The position numbers and the translations under genes are program-made. A model generated the notes under the pieces. That model was not told where the DNA came from. It made no database searches and was given only the letters and a program-made list of their open reading frames with translations. Shown in pieces: positions 23,122-32,154 of a DNA stretch of 64,000 nt. The stretch covers positions 1 to 64,000 of the forward strand of contig NZ_JAUSWB010000011.1 in the NCBI RefSeq assembly GCF_030814955.1, read 5' to 3'. How positions within the stretch are numbered: the stretch's first letter is position 1; every line of letters begins with the position of its first letter. The DNA comes from Planomicrobium stackebrandtii (GTDB taxonomy: Bacteria; Bacillota; Bacilli; Bacillales_A; Planococcaceae).

Positions 23122-24624
23122 ATGCGCGTTGGCGGATTAGCATCAGGTATGGATACAGAATCAATCGTCAAAGACATGATGAAGATCCAAAAAATGCCTT
23201 TAGATAAATTAATGCAGCAAAAAACCTTTACAGAATGGCAGCAGGAAGCGTTCCGGGATACCAACCTGTCAATGTCGAACCTGCGGACAAGCGCAAGCAA
23301 TTTGCGTCTTCAGTCGTCATTCAATTCCTATAGCGCCACCTCGCCCGCTCCAAACAGTTTCACGGTCGCGACAACGGCCAATGCCATGGGCGGTTCTTAT
23401 AAAGTGCAAGTGACGAGTGTGGCGAGTGGAGCGAAATTGAACTCCGCAAATGCAATCGCAAATTCGGCAGGTGACGCTGTAAGATCAACAGATCAAATTG
23501 GTGTAGCTGGAAAAATCACAATTGACAGTTCAGGAACCGATATTGTGATTGATATTAAAAGCACAGATACTTATGCAGATATAGCCAAAAACCTTCAAGA
23601 TTTAACGGCAGCATCAGTTCCGGCATTACGAGCCAGTTTTGATAGCACGACATCTCGGTTCTTCATAGCTACAAAAGGTATGGGTACAGAACAAGCTTTT
23701 TCTCTAAAATTTACAAATGCAGATGGGACAGACAATACAGCTTTGGCTAAACAGATTATTAATGACAAAACGACAAACCCACCTCCCGTAACAGTAACAG
23801 CTACCGGAGCAACAGACGGTTCCATCATGTTTGATGACATTGAAATTAAAAATTTAAAAACTAATCAAACAACCGTTAACGGGTTAACAGTCAACCTATT
23901 GCAGGTTGGTGCAGAAGAAATCGTCGACGTCCAATCCAATCCTGAAAAACCACTGGCCATGATTAAAGACTTTGTCGATAAATACAACGAAACAATCGAG
24001 AACCTGCAGAAGCAGCTCGTCGAAAAACGCTTTCCCGATTTCCAACCTTTGTCTGATGAACAAAAAAAGGACCTGACGGAAACTGAAATTGAATTATGGG
24101 AAGAAAAAGCACGGAGCGGTTTGCTTCGCAACGACCCGGTATTAAAATCTGCCATGCAAGATCTGCGCAGAGCCTTTATGGACAGCGTAGGCGGACTTGC
24201 AGAAGGCAATATCAATCATTTATCGCAGATTGGCATCAACACCGGATCGTATACAGAAGGCGGCAAGTTGTTTATTGACGAAGCGAAACTAAGCGCAGCA
24301 CTAACTGACAAACCGGACGAAGTAATGGCGCTGTTCACGACCCGGGATGCTGCAGGAAACGGTGTTGGGGCAAGAGTCTACGACACCTTAAACAATGTTG
24401 TCAAAAACCTCAGCGAAAAAGCGGGCAGCTCTTCAAGCTCCATCGACAACAGCACACTTTCCAAAAAGATCAAACAGATGAACGACGAGATCAGCCGCTG
24501 GCAGGATCGCCTGACGCGCGTAGAAGACCGCTACTGGAAGCAGTTCACGGCAATGGAGAAAGCGCTAAGCCAGATGAACTCCCAAAGCACCTGGATGCAG
24601 CAGAACATGTTTGGTGGCGCGTAA
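23122..24624 (+). CDS. fliD: Flagellar hook-associated protein 2 (filament cap) FliD
   Basis: 500 residues, the usual size. N-terminal FliD_N (MRVGGLASGMDTESIVKDMM, KMPLDKLMQQKTFTEWQQE) and C-terminal FliD_C (LAMIKDFVDKYNETIENLQK, then ISRWQDRLTRVEDRYWKQFT) form the coiled-coil D0-D1 legs. The middle is the variable head. Five or ten copies sit on the filament tip and fold incoming flagellin. The stop overlaps the next start by one base. Confidence 0.95.
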   Translation: MRVGGLASGMDTESIVKDMMKIQKMPLDKLMQQKTFTEWQQEAFRDTNLSMSNLRTSASNLRLQSSFNSYSATSPAPNSFTVATTANAMGGSYKVQVTSVASGAKLNSANAIANSAGDAVRSTDQIGVAGKITIDSSGTDIVIDIKSTDTYADIAKNLQDLTAASVPALRASFDSTTSRFFIATKGMGTEQAFSLKFTNADGTDNTALAKQIINDKTTNPPPVTVTATGATDGSIMFDDIEIKNLKTNQTTVNGLTVNLLQVGAEEIVDVQSNPEKPLAMIKDFVDKYNETIENLQKQLVEKRFPDFQPLSDEQKKDLTETEIELWEEKARSGLLRNDPVLKSAMQDLRRAFMDSVGGLAEGNINHLSQIGINTGSYTEGGKLFIDEAKLSAALTDKPDEVMALFTTRDAAGNGVGARVYDTLNNVVKNLSEKAGSSSSSIDNSTLSKKIKQMNDEISRWQDRLTRVEDRYWKQFTAMEKALSQMNSQSTWMQQNMFGGA

Positions 24625-25010
24625 TGAGCTCAAAAACAATTATGTATGCCTTTCTGGAACAGACACAGGAGCTCTACAAAAAAGCCAAGGACATCAATTT
24701 ACGGATGGAAGCTAATGAAGAAGGCAGCGTTGAATCGCTTGAGACCATCTTCCAACGCCGCCAGCAATCCATAAAGCAGCTGGAAACCTTTATGAAGCAA
24801 AAAAACTTCCAGTGGACAGCCGAAGAGCAGTCCATCATTGAGCAAGTAAAGGAAATCGATCAACAGCTTCACTTCTTGCTCAACGACTTACATCAATCCT
24901 TTTTTACACAAATCAATCGCATTGCCCAGACAAAAGAAATATCCAAAAAATACAGCAGCGCTTATCAGACCGTATCCACTGAAGGTTCATTTATCGACAA
25001 ACGGAACTAA
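24624..25010 (+). CDS. fliT: FliT-like flagellar chaperone
   Basis: 128 residues, almost wholly helical, with an N-terminal LEQTQELYKKAKDINLRMEA and central FQRRQQSIKQLETFMKQ pattern typical of FliT/FlgN-like export chaperones. Sequence similarity alone is weak; the position between fliD and fliS, with one-base overlap with fliD, supports FliT, the chaperone for the cap protein. In B. subtilis fliT follows fliS, so the order is reversed here. Confidence 0.65.
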   Translation: MSSKTIMYAFLEQTQELYKKAKDINLRMEANEEGSVESLETIFQRRQQSIKQLETFMKQKNFQWTAEEQSIIEQVKEIDQQLHFLLNDLHQSFFTQINRIAQTKEISKKYSSAYQTVSTEGSFIDKRN

Positions 25011-25031
25011 ATGCTAGGGGGAAAAGAACAC

Positions 25032-25409
25032 ATGGCAACGATCAATCCTTACCAGACTTACCAGCAAAACTCAGCAATGACGGCATCACCCCAGGAACTG
25101 ACCCTGATGCTGTACAACGGCAGCCTGAAATTCATGAAAATGGCAAAACGCGCACTGGCCGATAAAAAATTTGAAGAAAAAAACACCAACATCATCAAAG
25201 CCCAAAACATCGTCCAGGAACTCCGCGTCACATTAGACCTGAAAATCGAAATGTCAGCCGGGCTGGCCCAAATGTACGAATACATGTACACACGCCTCTT
25301 GGACGCCAACATGAAAAACGACACAGAAGCGCTGGAAGAAGTGGTAATACTCATGACAGATATGCGCAACACCTGGAAAGAAGCTATGGCATTAGCGAAA
25401 AAGAATTAA
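25032..25409 (+). CDS. fliS: Flagellin export chaperone FliS
   Basis: 125 residues, all helical. The family signature is NPYQTYQQNSAMTASPQELT, LMLYNGSLKFMKMAKRALAD, and LKIEMSAGLAQMYEYMYTRL. FliS binds the C-terminus of flagellin and keeps it export-competent, so it must recognise whichever flagellin end is made here. ATG 25032 follows TAGGGGGAAAAG; the upstream in-frame ATG 25011 lacks a ribosome site. Confidence 0.95.
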   Translation: MATINPYQTYQQNSAMTASPQELTLMLYNGSLKFMKMAKRALADKKFEEKNTNIIKAQNIVQELRVTLDLKIEMSAGLAQMYEYMYTRLLDANMKNDTEALEEVVILMTDMRNTWKEAMALAKKN

Positions 25410-25454
25410 TCTAATATAACGGATTTTTATTAATTTAATTTACAAGATAACTAG

Positions 25455-25626
25455 AGGAAATCATTTCAGGCGGACGCTTTCCGGGGGGATTTCCACTACT
25501 AGGATATGGAGCAAAACAACGGAGACTCCCGCGGGATAGCGAAGTGCCGAAATCCACTCGGGCGTTGAGCCCGAGTTAGTTCGGCGCAAGCCCGCAGGAA
25601 AGCGGAGTTGTTTTGTGCAATATCCA
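25455..25626. repeat. Intergenic palindromic repeat, long copy
   Basis: Two joined parts between fliS and motA. 25455-25498 has GGAAATC/GATTTCC arms around GCGGACGCTTTCC, a motif widespread between genes of Bacillales. 25499-25626 starts AGGATATGGAGCAAAACAAC and ends GTTGTTTTGTGCAATATCC, sharing termini with the copy at 9404-9476, and has an inner CTCGGGC/GCCCGAG stem. No protein is encoded. Confidence 0.75.
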
Positions 25627-25692
25627 TAAGAATATTAAGCATATTTGAAATCTCAGTACAAACTATACATGCAAATGAAATGAGGTATAAAC

Positions 25693-26490
25693 GTGGATAA
25701 GACATCATGGATAGGAGTCATATTGGGATTTGTCGTGCTGATTGGTGGAATGATCCTGAAGGGATCAAGCCCGATCGCATTATACAATCCAGCGGCGCTG
25801 GTAATCATTTTTGCCGGAACCATCGCCTGTATCCTCGTTGCGTTTCCAATGGACGAAGTAAAAAAGATTCCCAGCTTATTTAAAGTGATATTCAGAGAAG
25901 AAAAAAAAGTCTCCATCAAAGAATTGATACCGATGTTCACAGGCTGGGCCATGCTGGCACGAAAAGAAGGCTTGCTGGCATTGGAAGAAAAGTCGGAAGA
26001 AGTAGAAGATCCGTTTTTACAGCGCGGCCTGAAGATGGTCGTTGACGGCCAGTCACAGGAACAGATCCGTGATTTGATGGAAGAGGAAATTGTTGCGATG
26101 GAAGAACGCCATGAACTAGGGGCGAAAATTTTTGCGCAGGCAGGTACATACGCACCTACACTGGGTGTGCTGGGTGCCGTTATCGGGTTGGTTGCTGCAC
26201 TTGGCCACTTGGACGATGTGGCTTTGCTTGGTAAATCCATATCCGCCGCGTTTATCGCGACCCTGTTCGGGATTTTCTCAGGCTACGTACTATGGCATCC
26301 ATTTGCCAACAAGCTGAAACGGAAATCCGAAGCAGAAGCCAAAACAAAAATGATTATGCTAGAAGGTTTGCTGGCTGTTCAGGAAGGGCTGCCAGTCCGG
26401 ACTGTAGAAGAAAAGCTGTTGACTTATTTGCCGGCGAAAGACCGTATGCTTGAATCTCAAGAAGAAAGCGGTGTTCAAGTTGAAGCGTAA
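25693..26490 (+). CDS. motA: Flagellar motor stator protein MotA
   Basis: 265 residues with four membrane helices: two near the N-terminus (ILGFVVLIGGMILKG, AALVIIFAGTIACILVAF) and two after the cytoplasmic loop (TLGVLGAVIGLVAALGHLDD, AAFIATLFGIFSGYVLWHPF). The cytoplasmic loop (about 60-145), with PFLQRGLKMVVDG and EERHELGAKIFAQAGTYAPT, contacts FliG to generate torque. GTG start with GAGG seven bases upstream. MotB overlaps its 3' end. Confidence 0.93.
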   Translation: MDKTSWIGVILGFVVLIGGMILKGSSPIALYNPAALVIIFAGTIACILVAFPMDEVKKIPSLFKVIFREEKKVSIKELIPMFTGWAMLARKEGLLALEEKSEEVEDPFLQRGLKMVVDGQSQEQIRDLMEEEIVAMEERHELGAKIFAQAGTYAPTLGVLGAVIGLVAALGHLDDVALLGKSISAAFIATLFGIFSGYVLWHPFANKLKRKSEAEAKTKMIMLEGLLAVQEGLPVRTVEEKLLTYLPAKDRMLESQEESGVQVEA

Positions 26491-27244
26491 AAAAAAGCAT
26501 GAAGAACATGTCGATGAAGCCTGGCTCTTGCCTTATGCCGATATTTTGACGCTGCTTTTGGCGCTGTTTATCGTGCTGTTCGCTTCCAGCCAAGTGGATG
26601 CCGAAAAGTTCAACGCCATCGCCGAATCATTCAATAGCGAGTTGCAGGGCGGTACCGGCATACTGGATGAACAGGCGCCGGTTGAGAGCTTCGACACGTC
26701 ACCGACCGCCGAATTGAGCGAAGATCCGCCGTCAGGTGAAAGCCCAGAAGAGATTCTTGCTGCGAAAGATCAGCGGGAATTGCAGGATTTCCAGACGAAA
26801 ATTGAAGCGTATATTGATGAAAAAGGCTTGGCGTCTCGTCTCAATACTGAAATGACGACAAAAGGCTTAATGATTACGATCAAAGAAGGTGTGTTATTCG
26901 AATCAGGGAGTGCAGATATAATCGGCGGTTCACAGACGATTGCGGCTGAAATTTCAAATTTGCTGGTTTCCGATCCGGCGCGCATGATTTTCATCGAAGG
27001 ACATACAGATAATATTCCGACGGGGACAACGGAATTTCCATCAAACTGGGAATTGAGTTCTGCACGTGCCATCAATTTTATGAAACTGCTTCTTGAAAAC
27101 GAGGATTTGGAACCGCAGAAATTCAGTGCATCCGGCTATAGCGAGTACCATCCGATTGCTGCAAACGACACACCAGAAGGTCGAGCGGAAAATCGCCGTG
27201 TCGAAGTGCTGATTTCACCTTATGAAAAAGAAACTGACGATTAA
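26471..27244 (+). CDS. motB: Flagellar motor stator protein MotB
   Basis: 257 residues. A basic N-terminus (KRKKKHEEHVDEAW) leads into one membrane helix, LPYADILTLLLALFIVLFAS, with the essential proton-binding Asp in YADILT. A plug/linker and an OmpA-like peptidoglycan-binding domain follow (IFIEGHTDNIPTGTTEFPSN, LSSARAINFM, RAENRRVEVLI). The PYADILT sequence fits the proton-driven MotB rather than sodium-type MotS. The start is uncertain: GTG 26471 gives the usual N-terminal length; TTG 26450 and TTG 26480 are alternatives. Confidence 0.92.
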   Translation: MFKLKRKKKHEEHVDEAWLLPYADILTLLLALFIVLFASSQVDAEKFNAIAESFNSELQGGTGILDEQAPVESFDTSPTAELSEDPPSGESPEEILAAKDQRELQDFQTKIEAYIDEKGLASRLNTEMTTKGLMITIKEGVLFESGSADIIGGSQTIAAEISNLLVSDPARMIFIEGHTDNIPTGTTEFPSNWELSSARAINFMKLLLENEDLEPQKFSASGYSEYHPIAANDTPEGRAENRRVEVLISPYEKETDD

Positions 27245-27254
27245 GAGGTGTACC

Positions 27255-27680
27255 ATGGGAAAACTAAAGAAAATCATTGGTGTTGTCATTATTGCAGTAG
27301 TTATGGGCGTAGGTGCCGCATTTTACTTCGTGCAGAAAGATGTCGAAGCAGAAGAGGAAAAACCGCTAACCGCTGAAGAGTTGGCAGAAATGAGCATCGA
27401 CACCGATGTGATCACGACAAATCTGGCATCGCCAGGAAACTTCGGGATTGTTCAGTTCAATATCCTGTTAAGTAATACGGAAACAAAAGAAGAAGCGGAA
27501 AAACGTACTGCTGAAGTGCGTGCAGCAGTAATTGCGACCGTTGCAAGCTTTACAAAAGATGAATTGATCGGAGAAAGCGGAATTACACTGATTGAAGAAG
27601 AACTTGCTGCTCGCTTATCGGAAGTTTTTGAAAAAGGAAAAGTGGATCGAGTTCTGGTGACAGAATTTAAAATGCAGTAA
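27255..27680 (+). CDS. fliL: Flagellar basal body-associated protein FliL
   Basis: 141 residues: a short cytoplasmic tail, one membrane helix (IIGVVIIAVVMGVGAAFYFV) and an extracytoplasmic domain typical of FliL (FGIVQFNILLSNTETKEEAE, then TKDELIGESGITLIEEELAA). FliL surrounds and stabilises stators. In B. subtilis it sits between swrD and fliM; here it is behind motAB, matching its stator role. AAGAGGTG precedes ATG 27255. Confidence 0.88.
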   Translation: MGKLKKIIGVVIIAVVMGVGAAFYFVQKDVEAEEEKPLTAEELAEMSIDTDVITTNLASPGNFGIVQFNILLSNTETKEEAEKRTAEVRAAVIATVASFTKDELIGESGITLIEEELAARLSEVFEKGKVDRVLVTEFKMQ

Positions 27681-27735
27681 AGAAGAGTGTTGTAAAAGCT
27701 ATTGGCTTTTAAAGCAGAAAAAATTGAAATTCCGC

Positions 27736-27762
27736 TAAACATTTTGGCAAAACTGCCGATAT
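27736..27762 (+). promoter_or_regulatory. Consensus sigma-D promoter of yvyF-flgM-flgN-flgK-flgL
   Basis: TAAA at 27736-27739, 15 bases, GCCGATAT at 27755-27762. A perfect match to the sigma-D consensus, 30 bases before yvyF. Confidence 0.93.
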
Positions 27763-27792
27763 AAATCTATAGAGAAGGTCAGGTGAGTGGAT

Positions 27793-28218
27793 ATGAAAGC
27801 AAATCAGCTAGATAATTGCCGAATTTGCGGTACATTATTCCTTAAGGACTACACTGACTATTGCCTGGACTGCTACAAGGAAATCGAAGAGGAATTCAAG
27901 ATAGTGAACGAATTTCTGAAAATCGAAGCCAATCGCTTTGCGAATATTCAAGATGTCAGCTTGTCCACAAATGTCTCTGTCAAACAAATTGCCGATTTTA
28001 TTCGCGACGGGCGCATTTATGCAGACGATCTCCCAAATTTGGGTTACCCGTGCAAGCATTGTGGTAAAGTAATCAAAAGGCAGATCCTGTGTGATGACTG
28101 TTTTAAGGATTTTTCATTGGAAATCGATGCGACAATGAAAAACGATAAGTTTTTAGAGGAAACTGGAAGAAAACGAGTAAGGCCAAAGGTCAACGCACAA
28201 TATTGGAAAATACGATAA
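27793..28218 (+). CDS. yvyF: YvyF-like flagellar operon zinc-ribbon protein
   Basis: 141 residues. An N-terminal zinc ribbon (C9-RI-C12, C24-LD-C27), a helix-turn-helix-like middle (VSVKQIADFIRDGRIYADDL) and a second ribbon (C-KH-C then C-DD-C), ending in a basic tail. This is the TIGR03826/YvyF family found at the head of flgM operons; it is thought to be regulatory but is uncharacterised. AGGTGA is placed correctly for ATG 27793. Confidence 0.87.
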   Translation: MKANQLDNCRICGTLFLKDYTDYCLDCYKEIEEEFKIVNEFLKIEANRFANIQDVSLSTNVSVKQIADFIRDGRIYADDLPNLGYPCKHCGKVIKRQILCDDCFKDFSLEIDATMKNDKFLEETGRKRVRPKVNAQYWKIR

Positions 28219-28251
28219 TAGAACAAAACTAAACTAAAGGGCGGTGAAGGA

Positions 28252-28521
28252 ATGAATATTGACAAAACGAATGGTTCTTCCTTTATTCAAGCTTATCAAA
28301 AATTGCAGGTGGCTCCGGCCGCCAAAACAAAGTCGCTGCAAAAAGAAGACGAACTGCAGATTTCAAACCAGGCGAAGGCGATGTTCGAAAAAAATGCCAA
28401 TGTTGATATTGAAAGACAAGAAAAGATCCAGCTCCTAAAAGCTCAGGTGTCATCAGGTGAATACCAGGTCGATGCGGGCAAGGTAGCAGATAAAGTTCAT
28501 CAATTCTGGTTCGATAAATAA
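28252..28521 (+). CDS. flgM: Anti-sigma-D factor FlgM
   Basis: 89 residues. A disordered N-terminus and the sigma-binding C-terminal helices: IERQEKIQLLKAQVSSGEYQ followed by VDAGKVADKV, the FlgM signature. It holds SigD inactive until the hook is complete and FlgM is exported. Transcribed from a sigma-D promoter, forming negative feedback. Confidence 0.93.
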   Translation: MNIDKTNGSSFIQAYQKLQVAPAAKTKSLQKEDELQISNQAKAMFEKNANVDIERQEKIQLLKAQVSSGEYQVDAGKVADKVHQFWFDK

Positions 28522-28551
28522 AGTAGAGCTCTTAAAAGAGGAGGATAGCGG

Positions 28552-29037
28552 ATGCTGAACTTAGTAGTAAACACGCTGGACGAATTGATCAGCATACAAA
28601 AACAGCTTATCCGTTACGCCGAACGCAAGCAGACGGTGTTGATCGAGCGAAAAGTCGATGAACTGACAGAGCTTGTGAAAGAAGAAACGAAGCTGGTCAA
28701 ACAGCTAGGCCAATTGGAAGACGAGCGGCAGCAACTTGTAGCCGACGTATTGGAAGAACATCCTGGCCTGACATTCAGCCAGTTTGCAGAACAGATTCCA
28801 GATGAAGATGTAAAACAAGAGCTCCACTCACAATTGACAACGTTACAAATGCTTTTAACTGAGCTGCAGGTGAAAAACAAAGTCAACGAAAAAATCCTGG
28901 AAGACTCGATGAGCTTTGTTCAACATATGATCACTCAAGTAACAAAAACGAAACAGCAGCATTTCAATTATCAATCGCCGGCAGTGCAGCAAAAGCCACA
29001 AACAAACAATCAAGGCTTTTTCGATACAAGAGCCTAG
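28552..29037 (+). CDS. flgN: FlgN-like chaperone for hook-filament junction proteins
   Basis: 161 residues, long amphipathic helices (LVVNTLDELISIQKQLIRYA, VDELTELVKEETKLVKQLGQ), low-complexity glutamine-rich tail. The FlgN family binds FlgK and FlgL before export, and those genes follow directly. AGAGGAGG precedes ATG 28552. Confidence 0.88.
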   Translation: MLNLVVNTLDELISIQKQLIRYAERKQTVLIERKVDELTELVKEETKLVKQLGQLEDERQQLVADVLEEHPGLTFSQFAEQIPDEDVKQELHSQLTTLQMLLTELQVKNKVNEKILEDSMSFVQHMITQVTKTKQQHFNYQSPAVQQKPQTNNQGFFDTRA

Positions 29038-29062
29038 GAATTGTAAGAGAGCGGGGAAAACC

Positions 29063-30331
29063 ATGGTTTCATCATTTCACGGATTAGAATTAGGAAAACG
29101 CGGATTATCCGTCGGTCAGGCAAGCATTGCGACAACTGGACAGAATATTGCCAACGTCAACACAAAAGGCTATTCACGCCAACAAGTAAACTCAAGTGCT
29201 TCGCCGTCATTGGACGTTTGGACAGGCCAAGGGGCGAATACAGGACAGCTTGGAACCGGCGTTAATCTCGATTCGATCACCCGTGTAAGAGACCGCTTCC
29301 TCGATCAGCAATTTCGTGATCATTCCGAAACACTCGGACAGTGGCAAGCAAAACAAACAACATTGGACCGATTGGAAACAATCGTTAACGAACCAAGCGA
29401 CAGCGGGTTGAATAGCGCAATGGATGGATTGAATAGCGCTTGGCAGGATTTGGCCAACGAGCCGGATAGCTTGTCTGCACAAGCTGTGGTCAAAGAACGT
29501 GCACAAGGCTTTATCGAAGTAGCGCAATCGATGAACAAATCGATGGACAGTTTGAAAAGCGAATTGACGCAGCAATCACAAGAAACAGTTGCTGAAGCGA
29601 ACGGTTATTTGAAACAAATCGCAGAATTAAATAAAAGCATTGTCCGCGATGGCAGCCAGTCAAATGATTTGAAAGATAAACGTGATGCGCTTGTGGAAGA
29701 ACTATCCACGTTGATGTCGATTAAAGTAGACGAAAAATCGAACGGCAGCTACTCGATCAGCCTCTCTTCAAATAACCAGCAACTGGTCAGCGGTGAAGAA
29801 GTTTTTGAAGTCGATCACAAAACCGGTACTGGTGAAAATGAAATGTACGGTGGCAAGTTGGCTGGATTGAGCCAGTCGATGGATACCGCAACAGCTTATC
29901 AGGAAAACTTAAACCAAGTGGTTAGTGATTTTGCACAAGCTAATAGTATGGCGGCTGTAGGCGGTAAAGATCAGGCTTTATTTATCGGAAATGCCGCAGA
30001 TTTTAAACTATCTGAGCTAAAAGTTAATTACGAGGCAAGTCCTTTAAAGCAACCGGCTACCACGGGAAAAACAGCTGAAGCAGCGCAAAGTGATTTCCGA
30101 AAACTGGTTAGCCAGCTTGGTGCACAGAGCCAAGCAGCAATCAACTCCGTTACGAATCACGGAGCAACATTGCAAGCAACAGAAAATCGCAGACAGTCAG
30201 TGACCGGTGTTTCGCTGGATGAAGAAATGGCTAACTTGATCAAGTACCAGCATTCATATAATGCGGCAGCACGGTTAGTATCAATGACGGATCAAATGTT
30301 GGATACCATCATTAACCGAATGGGCAACTGA
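29063..30331 (+). CDS. flgK: Flagellar hook-associated protein 1 FlgK
   Basis: First hook-filament junction protein. The N-terminus HGLELGKRGLSVGQASIATT, GQNIANVNTKGYSRQQV is the FlgK/rod-type motif; the C-terminus LDEEMANLIKYQHSYNAAAR ends in the D0 helix. At 422 residues it is shorter than the ~500 of B. subtilis FlgK; the ends are intact, so the reduction is in the variable middle domain. Confidence 0.94.
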   Translation: MVSSFHGLELGKRGLSVGQASIATTGQNIANVNTKGYSRQQVNSSASPSLDVWTGQGANTGQLGTGVNLDSITRVRDRFLDQQFRDHSETLGQWQAKQTTLDRLETIVNEPSDSGLNSAMDGLNSAWQDLANEPDSLSAQAVVKERAQGFIEVAQSMNKSMDSLKSELTQQSQETVAEANGYLKQIAELNKSIVRDGSQSNDLKDKRDALVEELSTLMSIKVDEKSNGSYSISLSSNNQQLVSGEEVFEVDHKTGTGENEMYGGKLAGLSQSMDTATAYQENLNQVVSDFAQANSMAAVGGKDQALFIGNAADFKLSELKVNYEASPLKQPATTGKTAEAAQSDFRKLVSQLGAQSQAAINSVTNHGATLQATENRRQSVTGVSLDEEMANLIKYQHSYNAAARLVSMTDQMLDTIINRMGN

Positions 30332-30358
30332 TAGCAGAAGGAACGTGGGGGGAAAAAC

Positions 30359-31240
30359 ATGAGAGTCACGCAACAGATGCTTAACCAGAATTCCATACGC
30401 AATATGAACCAAAACTTGAGCCGCTTCGAAAAAATCAATAACCAAGTTGCAAGTGGCAAATTGCTTCACCGCCCATCAGATGATCCGAATGGCGTCAGCA
30501 AAGCGATGAACTTAAAAAGTACGCTTGCAGCCAACACCCAATTCGAACGGAATTCGAATGAAGCCAAATTGTGGATGAACGAAACCGGTCAAAATATCGA
30601 CTCGATGGTGGATGCGATGCAGCGGGTGCGAGAATTAGCGGTTCAAGGCAACAATGGTACTTATTCGGAGCTGGATCAGACGGCAATGGCTGCTGAAATA
30701 GAAGAATTGACAGAGCGGATGCGCCAATTGGCAAATGCTAAAGTTAATGGCCAATCATTGTTCAACGGCCAAAAAACAGGCGAACTTCCTTTTCCTGAAA
30801 AAGGAAACCTTGCAGCTGATTCTGCAGACCTAATCGCTAAAACGTTCACGATCGGGGATGGCATCAAGATCCAATCAAGTGTTCTGCCTGATGAGTTGTT
30901 TGGAACGGCAGCAGATGACAACAATATTTTCAAAACATTGCAAAGTATATCCACTGATTTAAAAGCTGGGAATTCCATTGATCTGGATAAAATCGATGCA
31001 GGAATAGATCGGTTGTTGACAGTGGGTGCTGAAAACGGAGTGCGGCAGAATCGTGTAGAAGCCGTTGAAAACCGGCTGCTTGATAGCAATCTGGAACTCA
31101 AATCGATGTTGTCAAAAGTCGAAGACATCGATTATGCAGAAGCGATCATCAAGCTAACCAGCGAAGAAAGCGTCTACCAGGCGAGCCTTGCTGCATCATC
31201 AAAAATAATCCAGCCGAGTTTGATGGACTTTTTAAGATAA
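30359..31240 (+). CDS. flgL: Flagellar hook-associated protein 3 FlgL
   Basis: 293 residues, a flagellin-like fold. N-terminus MRVTQQMLNQNSIRNMNQNL, SGKLLHRPSDDPNGVSKAM; C-terminus VEDIDYAEAIIKLTSEESVY and SSKIIQPSLMDFLR. Second junction protein between hook and filament. Last gene of the yvyF operon, closed by a strong terminator. Its DIDYAEA resembles the end of flagellin exon 1, which supports Tyr at that position. Confidence 0.94.
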   Translation: MRVTQQMLNQNSIRNMNQNLSRFEKINNQVASGKLLHRPSDDPNGVSKAMNLKSTLAANTQFERNSNEAKLWMNETGQNIDSMVDAMQRVRELAVQGNNGTYSELDQTAMAAEIEELTERMRQLANAKVNGQSLFNGQKTGELPFPEKGNLAADSADLIAKTFTIGDGIKIQSSVLPDELFGTAADDNNIFKTLQSISTDLKAGNSIDLDKIDAGIDRLLTVGAENGVRQNRVEAVENRLLDSNLELKSMLSKVEDIDYAEAIIKLTSEESVYQASLAASSKIIQPSLMDFLR

Positions 31241-31259
31241 GTGAAATAATTAGATAATG

Positions 31260-31294
31260 AAAAAGCAGGCACCCCGCGGGGCGCCTGCTTTTTT
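31260..31294. terminator. Bidirectional terminator between flgL and flhP
   Basis: AAAAGCAGGC and GCCTGCTTTTTT around a GC-rich CCCCGCGGGG core; the A/T flanks serve both converging transcripts. Confidence 0.93.
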
Positions 31295-31297
31295 GCA

Positions 31298-32140
31298 TTA
31301 TCCTTTAATCGTATTAACCAAGCCCATCATGTCATCTGCGTATGAAATGGCTCTTCCTTGTGATTGGAACAAACGCTGCGTCGCGATCAATTCGGTCATT
31401 TCATCAGCCAATTCGACATTGGATGCTTCAAGTGCACCTTGTTTGATGGCGATAGTTCCGTCATTTTGTTGAGCTAAATCGATAAACTGCAGATTGCCAT
31501 TGGCAAGTTGTTCAGCTTCAGTGCCAGTCAGGCGGAAAAGATTGCCGCCTATTTTTTCAAGAGAGTCCGGCCGATCTATTTGGGCAATGCCCATTTGGAT
31601 TTCAGCCGGTTGTTTATTTGCATCTTTAAAGGAAACTTCCAAAGCGCCATCTCCATTTAATTGGAGAGTGTCATAATCATTATCAAAAACGATCGGCTGA
31701 TTATCAGCTCCCAGAACGGCATCCCCGTTGGCCGTCACCAAGCTGACTTGGTTTGAGTTTGGCACCGGCTGGACTTGGAAAGATCCGTCTTTTGTATAAA
31801 AGGCGTTGCCTTCAGACTCAACTCGGAAGTAAGCCGATTCGCCCTGGATCATAAAATCAAGCGGCCGGTCTGTTTGGCGGATAGAGCCCTGCTCGTTGCG
31901 GGTAGCTGTCTGTGACAAAATCGCGCCGGCACCGATGCGCAAACCGTAAGGCGTAATTCGCCCAACTTCGTTTTGCGGACCGACTTGTTTTTCAATTGAT
32001 TGCACGAGGGCGTCTGAAAAACTGGCTTCTTGGCGTTTATAGCCATTGGTGTTTACATTGGCAATGTTATTGCCGATCAAATCGATCTTTTTTTGCAGTT
32101 CGCCCATGGTGTTGCTGGCTGTGTTCATTTGAATGTTCAA
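31298..32140 (-). CDS. flhP: Flagellar hook-basal body protein FlhP
   Basis: 280 residues of the rod/hook family. N-terminal motif KKIDLIGNNIANVNTNGYKR, middle PLDFMIQGESAYFRVESEGN, FYTKDGSFQ, C-terminal ASNVELADEMTELIATQRLF. Paired with flhO as in B. subtilis, where FlhO and FlhP are distal-rod components (FlgF/FlgG equivalents). TTG start at 32140 with AGGAGG eight bases away, overlapping the end of flhO. Confidence 0.88.
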   Translation of the reverse strand: MNIQMNTASNTMGELQKKIDLIGNNIANVNTNGYKRQEASFSDALVQSIEKQVGPQNEVGRITPYGLRIGAGAILSQTATRNEQGSIRQTDRPLDFMIQGESAYFRVESEGNAFYTKDGSFQVQPVPNSNQVSLVTANGDAVLGADNQPIVFDNDYDTLQLNGDGALEVSFKDANKQPAEIQMGIAQIDRPDSLEKIGGNLFRLTGTEAEQLANGNLQFIDLAQQNDGTIAIKQGALEASNVELADEMTELIATQRLFQSQGRAISYADDMMGLVNTIKG

Positions 32141-32154
32141 CTAATAACTTCCTC

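Noticed and set aside
25653-26240. 195-codon frame opposite motA
   Set aside because: Lies antisense to a clear motA with intact membrane helices; serine-rich composition is typical of a shadow frame.
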